Of a stretch of 64,000 nucleotides of DNA, positions 18,202 through 26,553 are shown in pieces. The notes under the pieces were generated by a model. The model searched no databases. It was not told the origin of the DNA and was given only the letters and a program-made list of their open reading frames with translations. This stretch comes from JABMMZ01 sp044341025. Its GTDB lineage: Bacteria > Bacteroidota > Bacteroidia > NS11-12g > UBA955. The translations under genes and the position numbers were made by a program. The stretch spans positions 186,001 through 250,000 of the forward strand of contig JBIISM010000003.1 in NCBI GenBank assembly GCA_044341025.1, written 5' to 3'. The first letter of the stretch is position 1. Each line of letters opens with the position of its first letter.

Positions 18202-19239
18202 ATGTTTGAAAATAGTGCTAGAACTGAATTAAGTGAACTTGGAGAATTTGCGCTGATAGACCATCTATCAAAAAACGTCAAAATCTTTAATTCCAATACC
18301 GTTAAAGGCATTGGAGATGATGCTGCAGTTATAGACAATGGACAGACCTACAATCTACTCAGCACAGACATGATGGTAGAGGGTGCACATTTCGATTTAA
18401 CCTATACACCACTCAAACATCTAGGCTACAAAGCAGTTGTTAGCAACATTAGCGACATTGCTGCAATGAACGGAAAAGCCACCCATATTGTGGTAAGTTT
18501 GGCTATGAGCAACCGTTTCTCTCTTGAAGCAATTGAAGATTTATATGTCGGAATTTTAGCAGCTTGTAACTTGTATAAGGTTGATTTAATTGGTGGAGAC
18601 ACCGCCTCTAGTTCCAAGGGTTTAATTATTAATATTGCATGCTATGGGGAGGTTGCAAAAGAAAAAGTAACCTACCGTTCAGGTTGTAAAGAAGGCGACT
18701 TATTGGTGGTAACCGGCGACTTAGGTTCAGCATATTTAGGTTTGCATATCTTAGAAAGAGAAAAACGTATTTTCCTTGAAAAACCTGATTTTAGACCTGA
18801 TTTAGAGGGCAACGACTACATCATTCAACGCCAATTAAAACCGGAAGCCAGAGTTGATATAGTTGACATTTTAAATGGATTAAACATCGTTCCAAGTTCT
18901 ATGATAGACATTAGCGATGGCTTATCAAGCGAAATTCAACATTTAGCCAAACAAAGCAATGTAGGGTTTACCATTTATGAAGACAAATTGCCAATAGATC
19001 CAATTGCTTACCAAAGAGCCATTGATTTAGGTATAGATCCAACCGTTGCAGCCCTAAATGGCGGTGAAGATTACGAATTGTTATTTACAGTTTCACAAGA
19101 GCACTACGAAGTGCTTAAAAAAGAACTGGATTTAAGCATTATCGGTCATGCGGTAGCCGAACATGAAGGCTTGCATTTGATTAGCAAATCGAACAACAAA
19201 CATAAATTAACCGCTCAAGGTTGGAATAACTTTTCATAA
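18202..19239 (+). CDS. thiL: Thiamine-phosphate kinase
   Basis: 345 residues. It phosphorylates thiamine monophosphate to thiamine diphosphate with ATP in the cytoplasm. Family features seen: LGEFALIDHL at the start, IGDDAAVIDNG (about 34-44), the Asp-rich STDMMVEGAHFD (metal and nucleotide binding, about 55-66), DLIGGDTASS, SMIDISDGLSSEI, and NGGEDYELLF near the C-terminus. Length is normal. Followed 33 bases later by panB, so the two cofactor genes may be co-transcribed. Confidence 0.95.
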   Translation: MFENSARTELSELGEFALIDHLSKNVKIFNSNTVKGIGDDAAVIDNGQTYNLLSTDMMVEGAHFDLTYTPLKHLGYKAVVSNISDIAAMNGKATHIVVSLAMSNRFSLEAIEDLYVGILAACNLYKVDLIGGDTASSSKGLIINIACYGEVAKEKVTYRSGCKEGDLLVVTGDLGSAYLGLHILEREKRIFLEKPDFRPDLEGNDYIIQRQLKPEARVDIVDILNGLNIVPSSMIDISDGLSSEIQHLAKQSNVGFTIYEDKLPIDPIAYQRAIDLGIDPTVAALNGGEDYELLFTVSQEHYEVLKKELDLSIIGHAVAEHEGLHLISKSNNKHKLTAQGWNNFS

Positions 19240-19272
19240 AATCTGAGCCCATTTAAACCCAATACAATAACC

Positions 19273-20094
19273 ATGTCGGTAACACCAAATAGACCAGCAA
19301 AACGCGTAACAGTCCATACTCTAGTAGAGATGAAACAAAGAAGTGAAAAAATAAGCATGCTTACTGCTTATGATTTTTCTCTTGCAAAAATAATTGATGA
19401 TGCAGGCATAGATGTCATTCTAGTTGGCGACAGCGCCAGCAATGTGATGGCTGGTCACGAGACAACCCTTCCAATTACATTAGACCAAATGATTTACCAT
19501 GCTTCTTCTGTAATTAGAGCAGTAAAAAGAGCACTGGTGGTGGTTGATCTTCCATTTGGTTCATACCAAGGCAATAGCAAAGAAGCTTTAAATAGCAGCA
19601 TCCGTATAATGAAAGAAAGCGGTGCGCATGCCATCAAATTAGAGGGCGGTGAAGAAGTATGCGAATCTGTAAAAAGAATCATTAGCGCTGGTGTGCCTGT
19701 AATGGGACATTTGGGTTTAACGCCTCAAAGCATCTATAAATTTGGAACCTATGCGGTTCGTGCAGTTGAAAAAGATGAAGCTGATAAATTAATTAAAGAT
19801 GCGCAGTTGCTTCAAGAAGCGGGATGTTTTGCTTTGGTTCTTGAAAAAATTCCGGCTGAATTGGCAGTAAAAGTAGCTTCAATGCTAACTATTCCAGTAA
19901 TCGGAATAGGCGCTGGTGCTGGTGTTGATGGACAAGTTTTGGTGCTCCACGATATGCTTGGAATCAACAAAGACTTTTCACCACGTTTTATGCGTAGATA
20001 CTTAAATCTATATGAAAATATAAAAACAAGTGTTGAATCGTATATCACAGATGTGAAAGCAAGTGAATTTCCGAACGAAAACGAACAATACTAA
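19273..20094 (+). CDS. panB: 3-methyl-2-oxobutanoate hydroxymethyltransferase
   Basis: 273 residues. First committed step of pantothenate (coenzyme A) synthesis: transfers a hydroxymethyl group from methylene-THF to ketoisovalerate to give ketopantoate. Typical blocks are LTAYDFSLAKIIDDAGID, VGDSASNVMAGHETTLPIT (Mg-binding Asp), KLEGGEEV and MGHLGLTPQS, and IGIGAGAGVDGQVLV. No promoter box is visible in the 33-base gap to thiL, so a thiL-panB operon is likely. Confidence 0.96.
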   Translation: MSVTPNRPAKRVTVHTLVEMKQRSEKISMLTAYDFSLAKIIDDAGIDVILVGDSASNVMAGHETTLPITLDQMIYHASSVIRAVKRALVVVDLPFGSYQGNSKEALNSSIRIMKESGAHAIKLEGGEEVCESVKRIISAGVPVMGHLGLTPQSIYKFGTYAVRAVEKDEADKLIKDAQLLQEAGCFALVLEKIPAELAVKVASMLTIPVIGIGAGAGVDGQVLVLHDMLGINKDFSPRFMRRYLNLYENIKTSVESYITDVKASEFPNENEQY

Positions 20095-20176
20095 GTTTAT
20101 TTTTCGACGGCTTTATTTGCTTGAATTCAACAATTGAAATAATTATTCAAACCCGCTAAAATTCTATTGTTTTAAT

Positions 20177-20184
20177 TACTTTTG
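20177..20184 (+). promoter_or_regulatory. -7 box for DMT transporter gene
   Basis: TACTTTTG, ending 4 bases before the GTG at 20189. Confidence 0.5.
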
Positions 20185-20188
20185 TGCG

Positions 20189-21061
20189 GTGAAATTTGAA
20201 CCCAAAACCATCATTACCCTCCTATTCCTTGGTTTTGTATGGGGCAGCGCTTTTATGCTAATGAAGAAAGGACTTGTTTCCTTTGAACCTATGCAATTGG
20301 CTTCCTTAAGATTGGTATTTGCGGGAAGTGTAGCAGCCTTTTTCTTCGTAAAATCGTATAAGAAATTAAGTTCTAAAGATTGGTTGTATCTCTCTATCTC
20401 TGGTACAATTGGCAACTTTATTCCAGCTTATTTATTTGCTAGCGCTGGAGCAGATATTCCCAGTTCCTTATCTGGTGCTTTAAACGCAATGACACCATTT
20501 TTTGCCCTAATTTTCGGTGTCATTTTGTTTTCACAACTTTTTAAAGTCAAACAAGTTCTTGGTATATTAATTGGCTTGCTTGGTGCTCTGATTTTAATTT
20601 TATCCAAAAGCAGTGCTGGCATTAGTTTTCAAACCAGTTATATTTTACCCTGTTCTAAAGTAATCTTGGCTGCCCTTTTATATGGCATTAATGTCAATAT
20701 AATTAAATCAAAACTGAACCACTTATCGCCGATAGTTAATAGCATGGTTCCTCTTACATTAATTGCCATTCCTGCGATGTGTATTGGTATTTACCATGGG
20801 GCGTTTCAAGCTGCCATGCAAGCATCGGCTTTACCTGCCTTGGGTTTTATATTAATTCTTGGTGTTATTGGTTCTGCTGTTTCGCTAATCGTTTTCAATC
20901 AACTTGTTCAGAAAACCACTGCCCTATTTGCAGCCTCTGTAACCTATCTAATTCCAGTGTTTGCTTATATGTGGGGAATAATTGATGGAGAACCAATAGG
21001 TGTGTTTCAACTTGGGGGAATGATGCTCATCTTAGGGGGTATCACATTGACAAAAAAATGA
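20189..21061 (+). CDS. EamA/DMT superfamily transporter
   Basis: 290 residues with about ten hydrophobic segments and two EamA repeats (residues 10-140 and 150-285); the start FLGFVWGSAFMLMKKGL is the usual first helix of the family. Likely a small-metabolite exporter in the inner membrane; substrate unknown. GTG start supported by the promoter 5 bases upstream. The stop overlaps the ATG of the methyltransferase gene by 4 bases, so they share a transcript. Confidence 0.88.
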   Translation: MKFEPKTIITLLFLGFVWGSAFMLMKKGLVSFEPMQLASLRLVFAGSVAAFFFVKSYKKLSSKDWLYLSISGTIGNFIPAYLFASAGADIPSSLSGALNAMTPFFALIFGVILFSQLFKVKQVLGILIGLLGALILILSKSSAGISFQTSYILPCSKVILAALLYGINVNIIKSKLNHLSPIVNSMVPLTLIAIPAMCIGIYHGAFQAAMQASALPALGFILILGVIGSAVSLIVFNQLVQKTTALFAASVTYLIPVFAYMWGIIDGEPIGVFQLGGMMLILGGITLTKK

Positions 21062-22404
21062 ACCTGCCGCAAGAATTTATTGAACGAATGATTGGCCAGC
21101 TTGGTCAAGAAGAATTTAATTCATTTGAAAAGGCATTAGCGCTTGAATCTCCCGTTTCTATTCGTATCAATACCAAAAAATTTAACCCTTTACTACATTT
21201 CGAGAAAGTGGCTTGGTGTGAAACTGGATACTATCTAAACCAAAGGCCAAATTTCGCCTCAGATCCACTTTGGCATGCTGGGGCATATTATGTTCAAGAA
21301 GCCAGCAGTATGATGCTTGAGAAGGCCTTTTTGAAAGCGAAAGAACTAAACCCAGAGCCATTAAAAATCCTTGACCTATGCGCTGCTCCTGGCGGTAAAT
21401 CAACCCACATTGCTTCACTATGTGACCATAAAGATGTATTGGTTTGTAATGAGGTAATTAAATCGAGGGTTCCGGTTTTAGCCGAAAACATAAGAAAGCA
21501 AGGTTTTTCAAATGTTATTATCACGAATGCAGACAGTGGTGATTTTGAAAAGCTAGGCGGTGTATTTGACCTCATTGTTGTTGATGCGCCATGCAGCGGC
21601 GAAGGCTTATTTAGAAAAGATCCTCAGTCAATTAATGAATGGAGTATTGACAATATTCAAACATGCGAACTTAGACAAAAGAGAATTTTAGATTCAATAA
21701 GCAAATGCTTAAAACCAAATGGAATCGTTATATACAGCACGTGTACCTATAATCCTGGAGAAAACAACAAACAAATTGAGTCATTGATTGAGCTGGGATT
21801 TGAACCCGTTAATTTTGAGGTTAACGGAAATGCAAGTCATACTTTTCAATGCCTGCCACACCTAAGCAAGGGTGAAGGGTTTTTTATCTCCATGCTGCAA
21901 AATAAATCTCTCGAAAATCCTGTAAAAACCAATAAATCGTCCAACTTGCTTAAAACTTTAAAGAAGCAAGACGAATGGATGCAAGGAATACCCGATGAAA
22001 TTGAAATTTATGGATTTGAAAACAAAGTACTAGGAGGATTTCCTAATACGTTCGACTTTTTCAATGAAAGCCTTTCAGGAATTTACTGCTTTTCGATAGG
22101 TACTGAAATTGGCGAACTGAAGGAAAAAAGATTCGCCCCCAGTGAGTACTTGCCTTTTGCTCAATTCTTAATCAAAGATGAATTTCCAAGGGTAGAACTC
22201 GATCAAAGTAACGCTTTGAAATATTTAGCCAAAAATCCTGTGATGCACCAAAGCAAGGAAAGGGGTTATGTACTTCTTACATTTAAATCAATACCAATTG
22301 GTTTTGGAAAATTTGCAGGAAACAGAATCAATAATTTATTTCCAGCTGAATGGAAATTGCGCATTATGCCTTCAGAAGATAAATGGTTTTCTTTTTCAAA
22401 TTAA
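21058..22404 (+). CDS. RsmB/RsmF-type RNA cytosine C5 methyltransferase
   Basis: 448 residues. SAM-dependent m5C methyltransferase acting on rRNA or tRNA. The SAM loop is LDLCAAPGGKSTH (about 102-114); DAPCSGEG (about 178-185) and YSTCTYNPGE hold the two cysteines of the m5C mechanism (release and nucleophile). The C-terminal third looks like the RsmF-type PUA-like RNA-binding part. Exact target base is not predictable; RsmF-like 16S rRNA modification is the best guess. Coupled to the transporter by an ATGA overlap. Confidence 0.9.
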   Translation: MNLPQEFIERMIGQLGQEEFNSFEKALALESPVSIRINTKKFNPLLHFEKVAWCETGYYLNQRPNFASDPLWHAGAYYVQEASSMMLEKAFLKAKELNPEPLKILDLCAAPGGKSTHIASLCDHKDVLVCNEVIKSRVPVLAENIRKQGFSNVIITNADSGDFEKLGGVFDLIVVDAPCSGEGLFRKDPQSINEWSIDNIQTCELRQKRILDSISKCLKPNGIVIYSTCTYNPGENNKQIESLIELGFEPVNFEVNGNASHTFQCLPHLSKGEGFFISMLQNKSLENPVKTNKSSNLLKTLKKQDEWMQGIPDEIEIYGFENKVLGGFPNTFDFFNESLSGIYCFSIGTEIGELKEKRFAPSEYLPFAQFLIKDEFPRVELDQSNALKYLAKNPVMHQSKERGYVLLTFKSIPIGFGKFAGNRINNLFPAEWKLRIMPSEDKWFSFSN

Positions 22405-22469
22405 TACACTTTTCTAATATTGTTCATATTAACACAATGGTGTTCTTGAAACATACCTGGCAATTTCAA

Positions 22470-22477
22470 TATATTTG
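22470..22477 (+). promoter_or_regulatory. -7 box that sets the start of the 22490 gene
   Basis: TATATTTG covers the TTG at 22475, so that codon cannot be the usual start; ATG 22484 or 22490 is used. Confidence 0.5.
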
Positions 22478-22489
22478 CTAAAAATGTTT

Positions 22490-23191
22490 ATGAAACAACA
22501 CATAATTATTGCCCTCTTTTTCTTCACAAGCCTGCTCAATGCACAGAATAAAATTTCAATATTAAATTTCCTTCAAGCTGGAGCAGTTCCACAAACCATT
22601 AATGAAAGAGGAAAGAATTTAAATGCCTCCGGCCTAAGCTTTAACTATATTCATTTTAAAAAATCGAGCTTCTTTAGGATGGATGCAACTTGGTTGGCCA
22701 GATATATTCTAAATGGCGAGAAAGATAAAAACACGTTTAGAGACACAAATAAAGTTCTGGGTATGGACCTGCCGATATTTACTGCTACCTATGGAAAAAA
22801 CATCATTAGAAGCGATCGATTTAGCTTAGGCCTAGGGGTAAATTTAGACTCAAGAACATTTTACAGTTCCCCTTTGCAAAAAGCTAAGAATATTATAGAT
22901 GCAGTTAGCCTTGGAATGGTCGTTGGCATAAAAATAAAACTGAATGATTGGCTTACTTATACAACGCTTGGCGGATACGATTACATGATTGTAGACGCAA
23001 ATTATTCCAATAAAAACTCCAGTGGAACCCAGATTTATCTACAGAATAATTTCTCGTTTTTGTTAAAAGGCAATTTTGGAATAAACATTCAACCAGATTT
23101 TAGTTTTAAGCAGTTTGACAAAGCTGGCATACTGGGTGGTCAGCTTTTTACAAAAAACATAAAAGTAGGTTTGGTATTCGCCATTAAGTAA
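22490..23191 (+). CDS. Small outer-membrane beta-barrel-like protein, unknown function
   Basis: About 233 residues beginning MKQHIIIALFFFTSLLNAQ, a clear signal peptide ending in Ala-Gln. The mature part has alternating hydrophobic/polar strands with aromatic girdles (for example YTTLGGYDYMIVDANYS) and ends in a Lys after VGLVFAI, consistent with a small 8-strand-type barrel, but I see no named family. Converges with secG; a 6-bp hairpin directly follows the stop. Confidence 0.65.
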   Translation: MKQHIIIALFFFTSLLNAQNKISILNFLQAGAVPQTINERGKNLNASGLSFNYIHFKKSSFFRMDATWLARYILNGEKDKNTFRDTNKVLGMDLPIFTATYGKNIIRSDRFSLGLGVNLDSRTFYSSPLQKAKNIIDAVSLGMVVGIKIKLNDWLTYTTLGGYDYMIVDANYSNKNSSGTQIYLQNNFSFLLKGNFGINIQPDFSFKQFDKAGILGGQLFTKNIKVGLVFAIK

Positions 23192-23205
23192 GCACTGAAG
23201 TGCTT
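23190..23205. terminator. Short hairpin at the end of the barrel gene
   Basis: AAGCAC, TGAA, GTGCTT: perfect 6-bp stem and tetraloop overlapping the stop codon; no T-run, so termination is uncertain. Confidence 0.35.
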
Positions 23206-23227
23206 GATCGAAAGAAATGGTTTTTGA

Positions 23228-23548
23228 TTACTTAGCAGCTGGAGCTGGAGCAGACTTCTGTGCTGGCGCATCCATCAATTCCTTCATTTTAGGGTCTGAA
23301 GTTGTTGCACCACCTTTTGATGAAGATTGTCCATTGTATGAACTTGCTGCAAGAGATACAAACAAAATTAAAGCAGCAAAAATCCAAGTTAATTTTTCTA
23401 CACCTTCAGATGTTCTTTGAACACCAAAAATTTGATTGCTTGAAGAAAAGTTAGCTGCTAATCCGCCCCCTTTAGGGTTTTGAATTAAAACTATAACGAT
23501 CATTAGGGCTGCTGCTATGATTCCGATAATTAGTATGATACTTAACAT
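23228..23548 (-). CDS. secG: Protein translocase subunit SecG
   Basis: 106 residues. Two membrane helices (about residues 2-22 and 54-74) separated by the conserved loop IVLIQNPKGGGLAANF, followed by a soluble Ala/Pro/Lys-rich tail (PAQKSAPAPAAK) common in Bacteroidota SecG. It is an auxiliary subunit of the SecYEG channel. Last gene of the miaB-EBP-lptE-acidic protein-secG operon; 2 bases separate it from the upstream gene. Confidence 0.93.
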   Translation of the reverse strand: MLSIILIIGIIAAALMIVIVLIQNPKGGGLAANFSSSNQIFGVQRTSEGVEKLTWIFAALILFVSLAASSYNGQSSSKGGATTSDPKMKELMDAPAQKSAPAPAAK

Positions 23549-23550
23549 AG

Positions 23551-24774
23551 TTATTTCCTTTCTTTTTTGATTTTATCGATAAGGTCTGCAAAGAACGATT
23601 GTTTTGATGGATTTTGCAAACTTAATTTTTCGTAGGCCTTTATGGCAAAGTCAAAATTGCCCTGCTGATAATAAATTTCAGCTAAGGTTTCTGAAACAAA
23701 CTCTAAATCAAGTATTTCACTGCGTTTTGCCATGTTTTCAGGGCTGAAGAACTCTTTCTTTGGTCTGCTTATCTGAGGATTAATTGAAATAAACTTTTCA
23801 ATGATGTCCAACGATTTACTGGCTTTTTCATTGATCACTTTAGGCCCCTCTACTTTTACTTCCTCTTCTATTTGAGTCAGCTCATCCGAATGTTTTGGAT
23901 TCTTTAACCAAGAGAAAAAATCTCTCGAATGCTCGGTTTGGGGTAAATATTCAGTTTCTACTTGTGGCACATAAGTCTCAATGCTATAAACAGGATACTT
24001 TCTTAAAACCAGTTCTGAACTTTTCGCCGAAACGTCAACCAGTTCTTGCTCAATATGTTCGGATATTGCTTCAACTTGAACAGTTTCTATAAAAGGTTCT
24101 TCCTCTGAAGTTATTTCAATTTCATCTTCTTCATCTTGAGCCGACTCACTAATTCTGGTTTTTACTTCCTCCGCCTCAAGAACTGAAAATTCACTTTCAA
24201 CTTTTTCTTCAGCTTGAACAAACGCTTTGGTAAACGAGAACTCAGTAGCAATTTCCTCGCCAATTATATCCTGCTCCTCTGATAAAGTTACCGTTTCATG
24301 CAGCTTATAGGTTTCTTCAAATTCAAATGGTGTCTCATTAATTTCTTCAATTACACCTTCAGAAATCTCTAATGCTTGCGAATCTGCCTCAATTGCATGA
24401 ACAGTTTCAACAACTGCTTTGTCATCTAAGAAAGCATCTAAACCAAGTGGCTCATCTGTATTTTTCTGTTCCTTAAATTCTACATTGTTCGGTATTGTAG
24501 ATTTATTTTCTGAAACAGCTTCGAGTTCTTTTAATGCTTCAAGATCAGCATGTATAAATTCATAAAGTATTTTTCTATCACGAACCCTTACCGCAGCAAG
24601 CCTTAGCATATCTTCAAACCTGTAATGATTTGTTTGGTGGTAATACCTTGCCAATATCTCAAATGGTTTGGAGAAATACGGATAATCTTTGGCCAATTGC
24701 CTTAAATCATCAACATCACTATTGCTTATAGCAATAGGATTTTTATATATTTCGTTTAACCTTTCTCGATTCAT
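23551..24774 (-). CDS. Conserved protein with acidic linker and C-terminal TPR-like repeat
   Basis: 407 residues in three parts: a helical N-terminal domain (about 1-85, with DLRQLAKDYPYFSKPFEILA), a long low-complexity acidic stretch rich in Glu/Ser/Thr (about 90-300), and a C-terminal helical pair with TPR character (LAEIYYQQGNFDFAIKAYEKLSLQNP, here residues about 365-390). No signal peptide. The position in the lptE-secG operon is, as I recall, conserved in Bacteroidota. Possible role is in protein interactions at the membrane; function unknown. Confidence 0.75.
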   Translation of the reverse strand: MNRERLNEIYKNPIAISNSDVDDLRQLAKDYPYFSKPFEILARYYHQTNHYRFEDMLRLAAVRVRDRKILYEFIHADLEALKELEAVSENKSTIPNNVEFKEQKNTDEPLGLDAFLDDKAVVETVHAIEADSQALEISEGVIEEINETPFEFEETYKLHETVTLSEEQDIIGEEIATEFSFTKAFVQAEEKVESEFSVLEAEEVKTRISESAQDEEDEIEITSEEEPFIETVQVEAISEHIEQELVDVSAKSSELVLRKYPVYSIETYVPQVETEYLPQTEHSRDFFSWLKNPKHSDELTQIEEEVKVEGPKVINEKASKSLDIIEKFISINPQISRPKKEFFSPENMAKRSEILDLEFVSETLAEIYYQQGNFDFAIKAYEKLSLQNPSKQSFFADLIDKIKKERK

Positions 24775-24778
24775 TTAA

Positions 24779-25288
24779 TTACCACTTTAATGCCACCTTA
24801 TTAAAAATTTCTTGTATAATTTGTGTGCTTACCTCTTCTGAAAGTCTGCCTTCAATTGATTGAAATGTTTCACTTGCATCAAACTCCTGAAATTTACTAA
24901 TTGATTCTGTAAAATTCAAATCTTTATGTTTTGGACATTCAAATACAACTTTAACCACCATTGTGAATCGATTTTTTATTGAACCAGTATTGCTGCTACT
25001 GGCCACAGATTCGGTTTTATAATCAGTTATTGTACCAGATATTTTAAAATCACCTTCAGGACTTACAATTGCTAAGGAGGTTTCTCTAATAAATTTATCC
25101 TTAAGTTGCTCGGTAAATTTCTGACTTAAACTAGGGTTTACATAAGACGCTTGATTGGCAAAATATTGAATGCTGATATTCTTTACATCAGCAGGTATGT
25201 TGATGCCCGAAAGGCTGTATTGGCATGACTTACATCCGCTTAATACCAGCACAATCCCAAGCATCCATATGGTTAAATTATTCTTCAA
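24779..25288 (-). CDS. lptE: LPS-assembly lipoprotein LptE
   Basis: 169 residues. A lipoprotein signal with lipobox LVLSGC (Cys19) is followed by YSLSGINIPADVKNISIQYF, the start typical of the Bacteroidota LptE family, and NPSLSQKFTEQLKDKF. LptE plugs the LptD barrel at the outer membrane during LPS export. It lies 2 bases after the sigma-54 activator and 4 bases before the acidic TPR-like gene. Together with the OstA-like protein at 35312 it points to a full LPS export route; LptD itself is not in the window. Confidence 0.88.
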   Translation of the reverse strand: MKNNLTIWMLGIVLVLSGCKSCQYSLSGINIPADVKNISIQYFANQASYVNPSLSQKFTEQLKDKFIRETSLAIVSPEGDFKISGTITDYKTESVASSSNTGSIKNRFTMVVKVVFECPKHKDLNFTESISKFQEFDASETFQSIEGRLSEEVSTQIIQEIFNKVALKW

Positions 25289-25290
25289 TA

Positions 25291-26553
25291 TTAAATAGAT
25301 TCTAAGTTGTATTGTTTTATTTTCCTGTATAAAGTTCGTTCAGATATGCCTAATTCTTTTGCGGCTTTATTTCGTTTCCCTTTATTTCTTTGTAAAGCCC
25401 GTCTAATCATATCCAATTCTTGGTCTGCAATTGTTAAGCTCTCTTGCTCATGGTCTTCAAATGGTTGAACATCTATAACATTGTTTCTAATTATGGGAGG
25501 CGCATTGTTATTGCTCGGAATAATAACTGGCTTATCATAGCTTTCGCTGTAATAATTATCGTTGTACAAAACATGCTTAATCTCTTCCTTGTTATTTTGT
25601 ATAAATTCATCACGGTTTGTGCTATTTTCAACCAATCCAACTACAATTCTTTTCAAATCGCTGACATCTTTTTTCATGTCTATTAAAAACTTATAAAATA
25701 TATCCCTCTCACTCATGCCTTGAGAAGACATGCCATCTGAAGAACCAAAAGCCAAAGGTAAATTTTTATCTGTTTGTGGCAAATACCTGTTCAAAATTTC
25801 TGATGAAATTGGGCTATTGTCTGCCTCCAATACACATATCTGTTCGGTAATATTTTTTAATTGTCTAATGTTTCCCGGCCAATCATAATTTGCCAATAAA
25901 TTTTGGCCATCAGCGTCTAGCTGCACCAATGGCGCATGATTTTTTTCAGCAAAACTTGTTGCAAATTTTCTAAACAACAAGGCAATATCTGGTTTTCGCT
26001 CGCTCAACCTTGGCACTCTAATTGGCACAGTTGCCAACCTGTAATAAAGATCTTCTCTGAATTTTCCTTGTGTTGCTCTTTCGAGTAAATCTCTATTGGT
26101 GGCAGCAACTACCCTTACATTGGTTTTAAGTACTTTAGACGAGCCCACTTTTATGAATTCGCCATTCTCTAATATCCTTAACAAACGGGCTTGCGTACCC
26201 AATGGCAACTCGCCTACTTCATCAAGAAATATTGTTCCACCGCTAACCGATTCAAAATATCCTTTTCTTGCATCAGTTGCACCTGTAAATGAACCTTTTT
26301 CATGTCCAAATAATTCTGAATCTATGGTTCCCTCTGGTATTGCACCACAGTTAACTGCTATAAAATTTCCGTGTTTTCTTGAACTTAAAGCATGAATGAT
26401 TTTAGAAAATGATTCCTTACCAACACCGCTTTCCCCAGTTATAAGAACGCTCATATCTGTTGGGGCTACTTTTACAGCTGTCTCCAATGCGTGATTTAAA
26501 GCAGCTGAATTGCCTACAATTTCAAATCTATTTTTTATTGCTTGAAGTTCCAT
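25291..26553 (-). CDS. Sigma-54-dependent transcription activator without receiver domain
   Basis: 420 residues. The AAA+ domain starts almost at residue 1: Walker A GESGVGKE (40-47), the sigma-54 contact loop GSFTGA (87-92; usual form GAFTGA), Walker B IFLDE (108-112), and an Arg-rich sensor region DLYYRL. The C-terminal end is a Fis-type helix-turn-helix (about 375-420, NKAAKELGISERTLYRKIK). There is no N-terminal receiver or other sensory domain, so activity may be controlled by a partner or by expression. It lies between miaB and lptE (TAATG overlap with miaB), and may regulate envelope genes with the RpoN encoded at 9461. Confidence 0.95.
   Translation of the reverse strand: MELQAIKNRFEIVGNSAALNHALETAVKVAPTDMSVLITGESGVGKESFSKIIHALSSRKHGNFIAVNCGAIPEGTIDSELFGHEKGSFTGATDARKGYFESVSGGTIFLDEVGELPLGTQARLLRILENGEFIKVGSSKVLKTNVRVVAATNRDLLERATQGKFREDLYYRLATVPIRVPRLSERKPDIALLFRKFATSFAEKNHAPLVQLDADGQNLLANYDWPGNIRQLKNITEQICVLEADNSPISSEILNRYLPQTDKNLPLAFGSSDGMSSQGMSERDIFYKFLIDMKKDVSDLKRIVVGLVENSTNRDEFIQNNKEEIKHVLYNDNYYSESYDKPVIIPSNNNAPPIIRNNVIDVQPFEDHEQESLTIADQELDMIRRALQRNKGKRNKAAKELGISERTLYRKIKQYNLESI

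Noticed and set aside
26020..26040. TGGCAC sequence in the sigma-54 activator gene
   Set aside because: Spacing to TTGC is wrong and it is internal to coding sequence.
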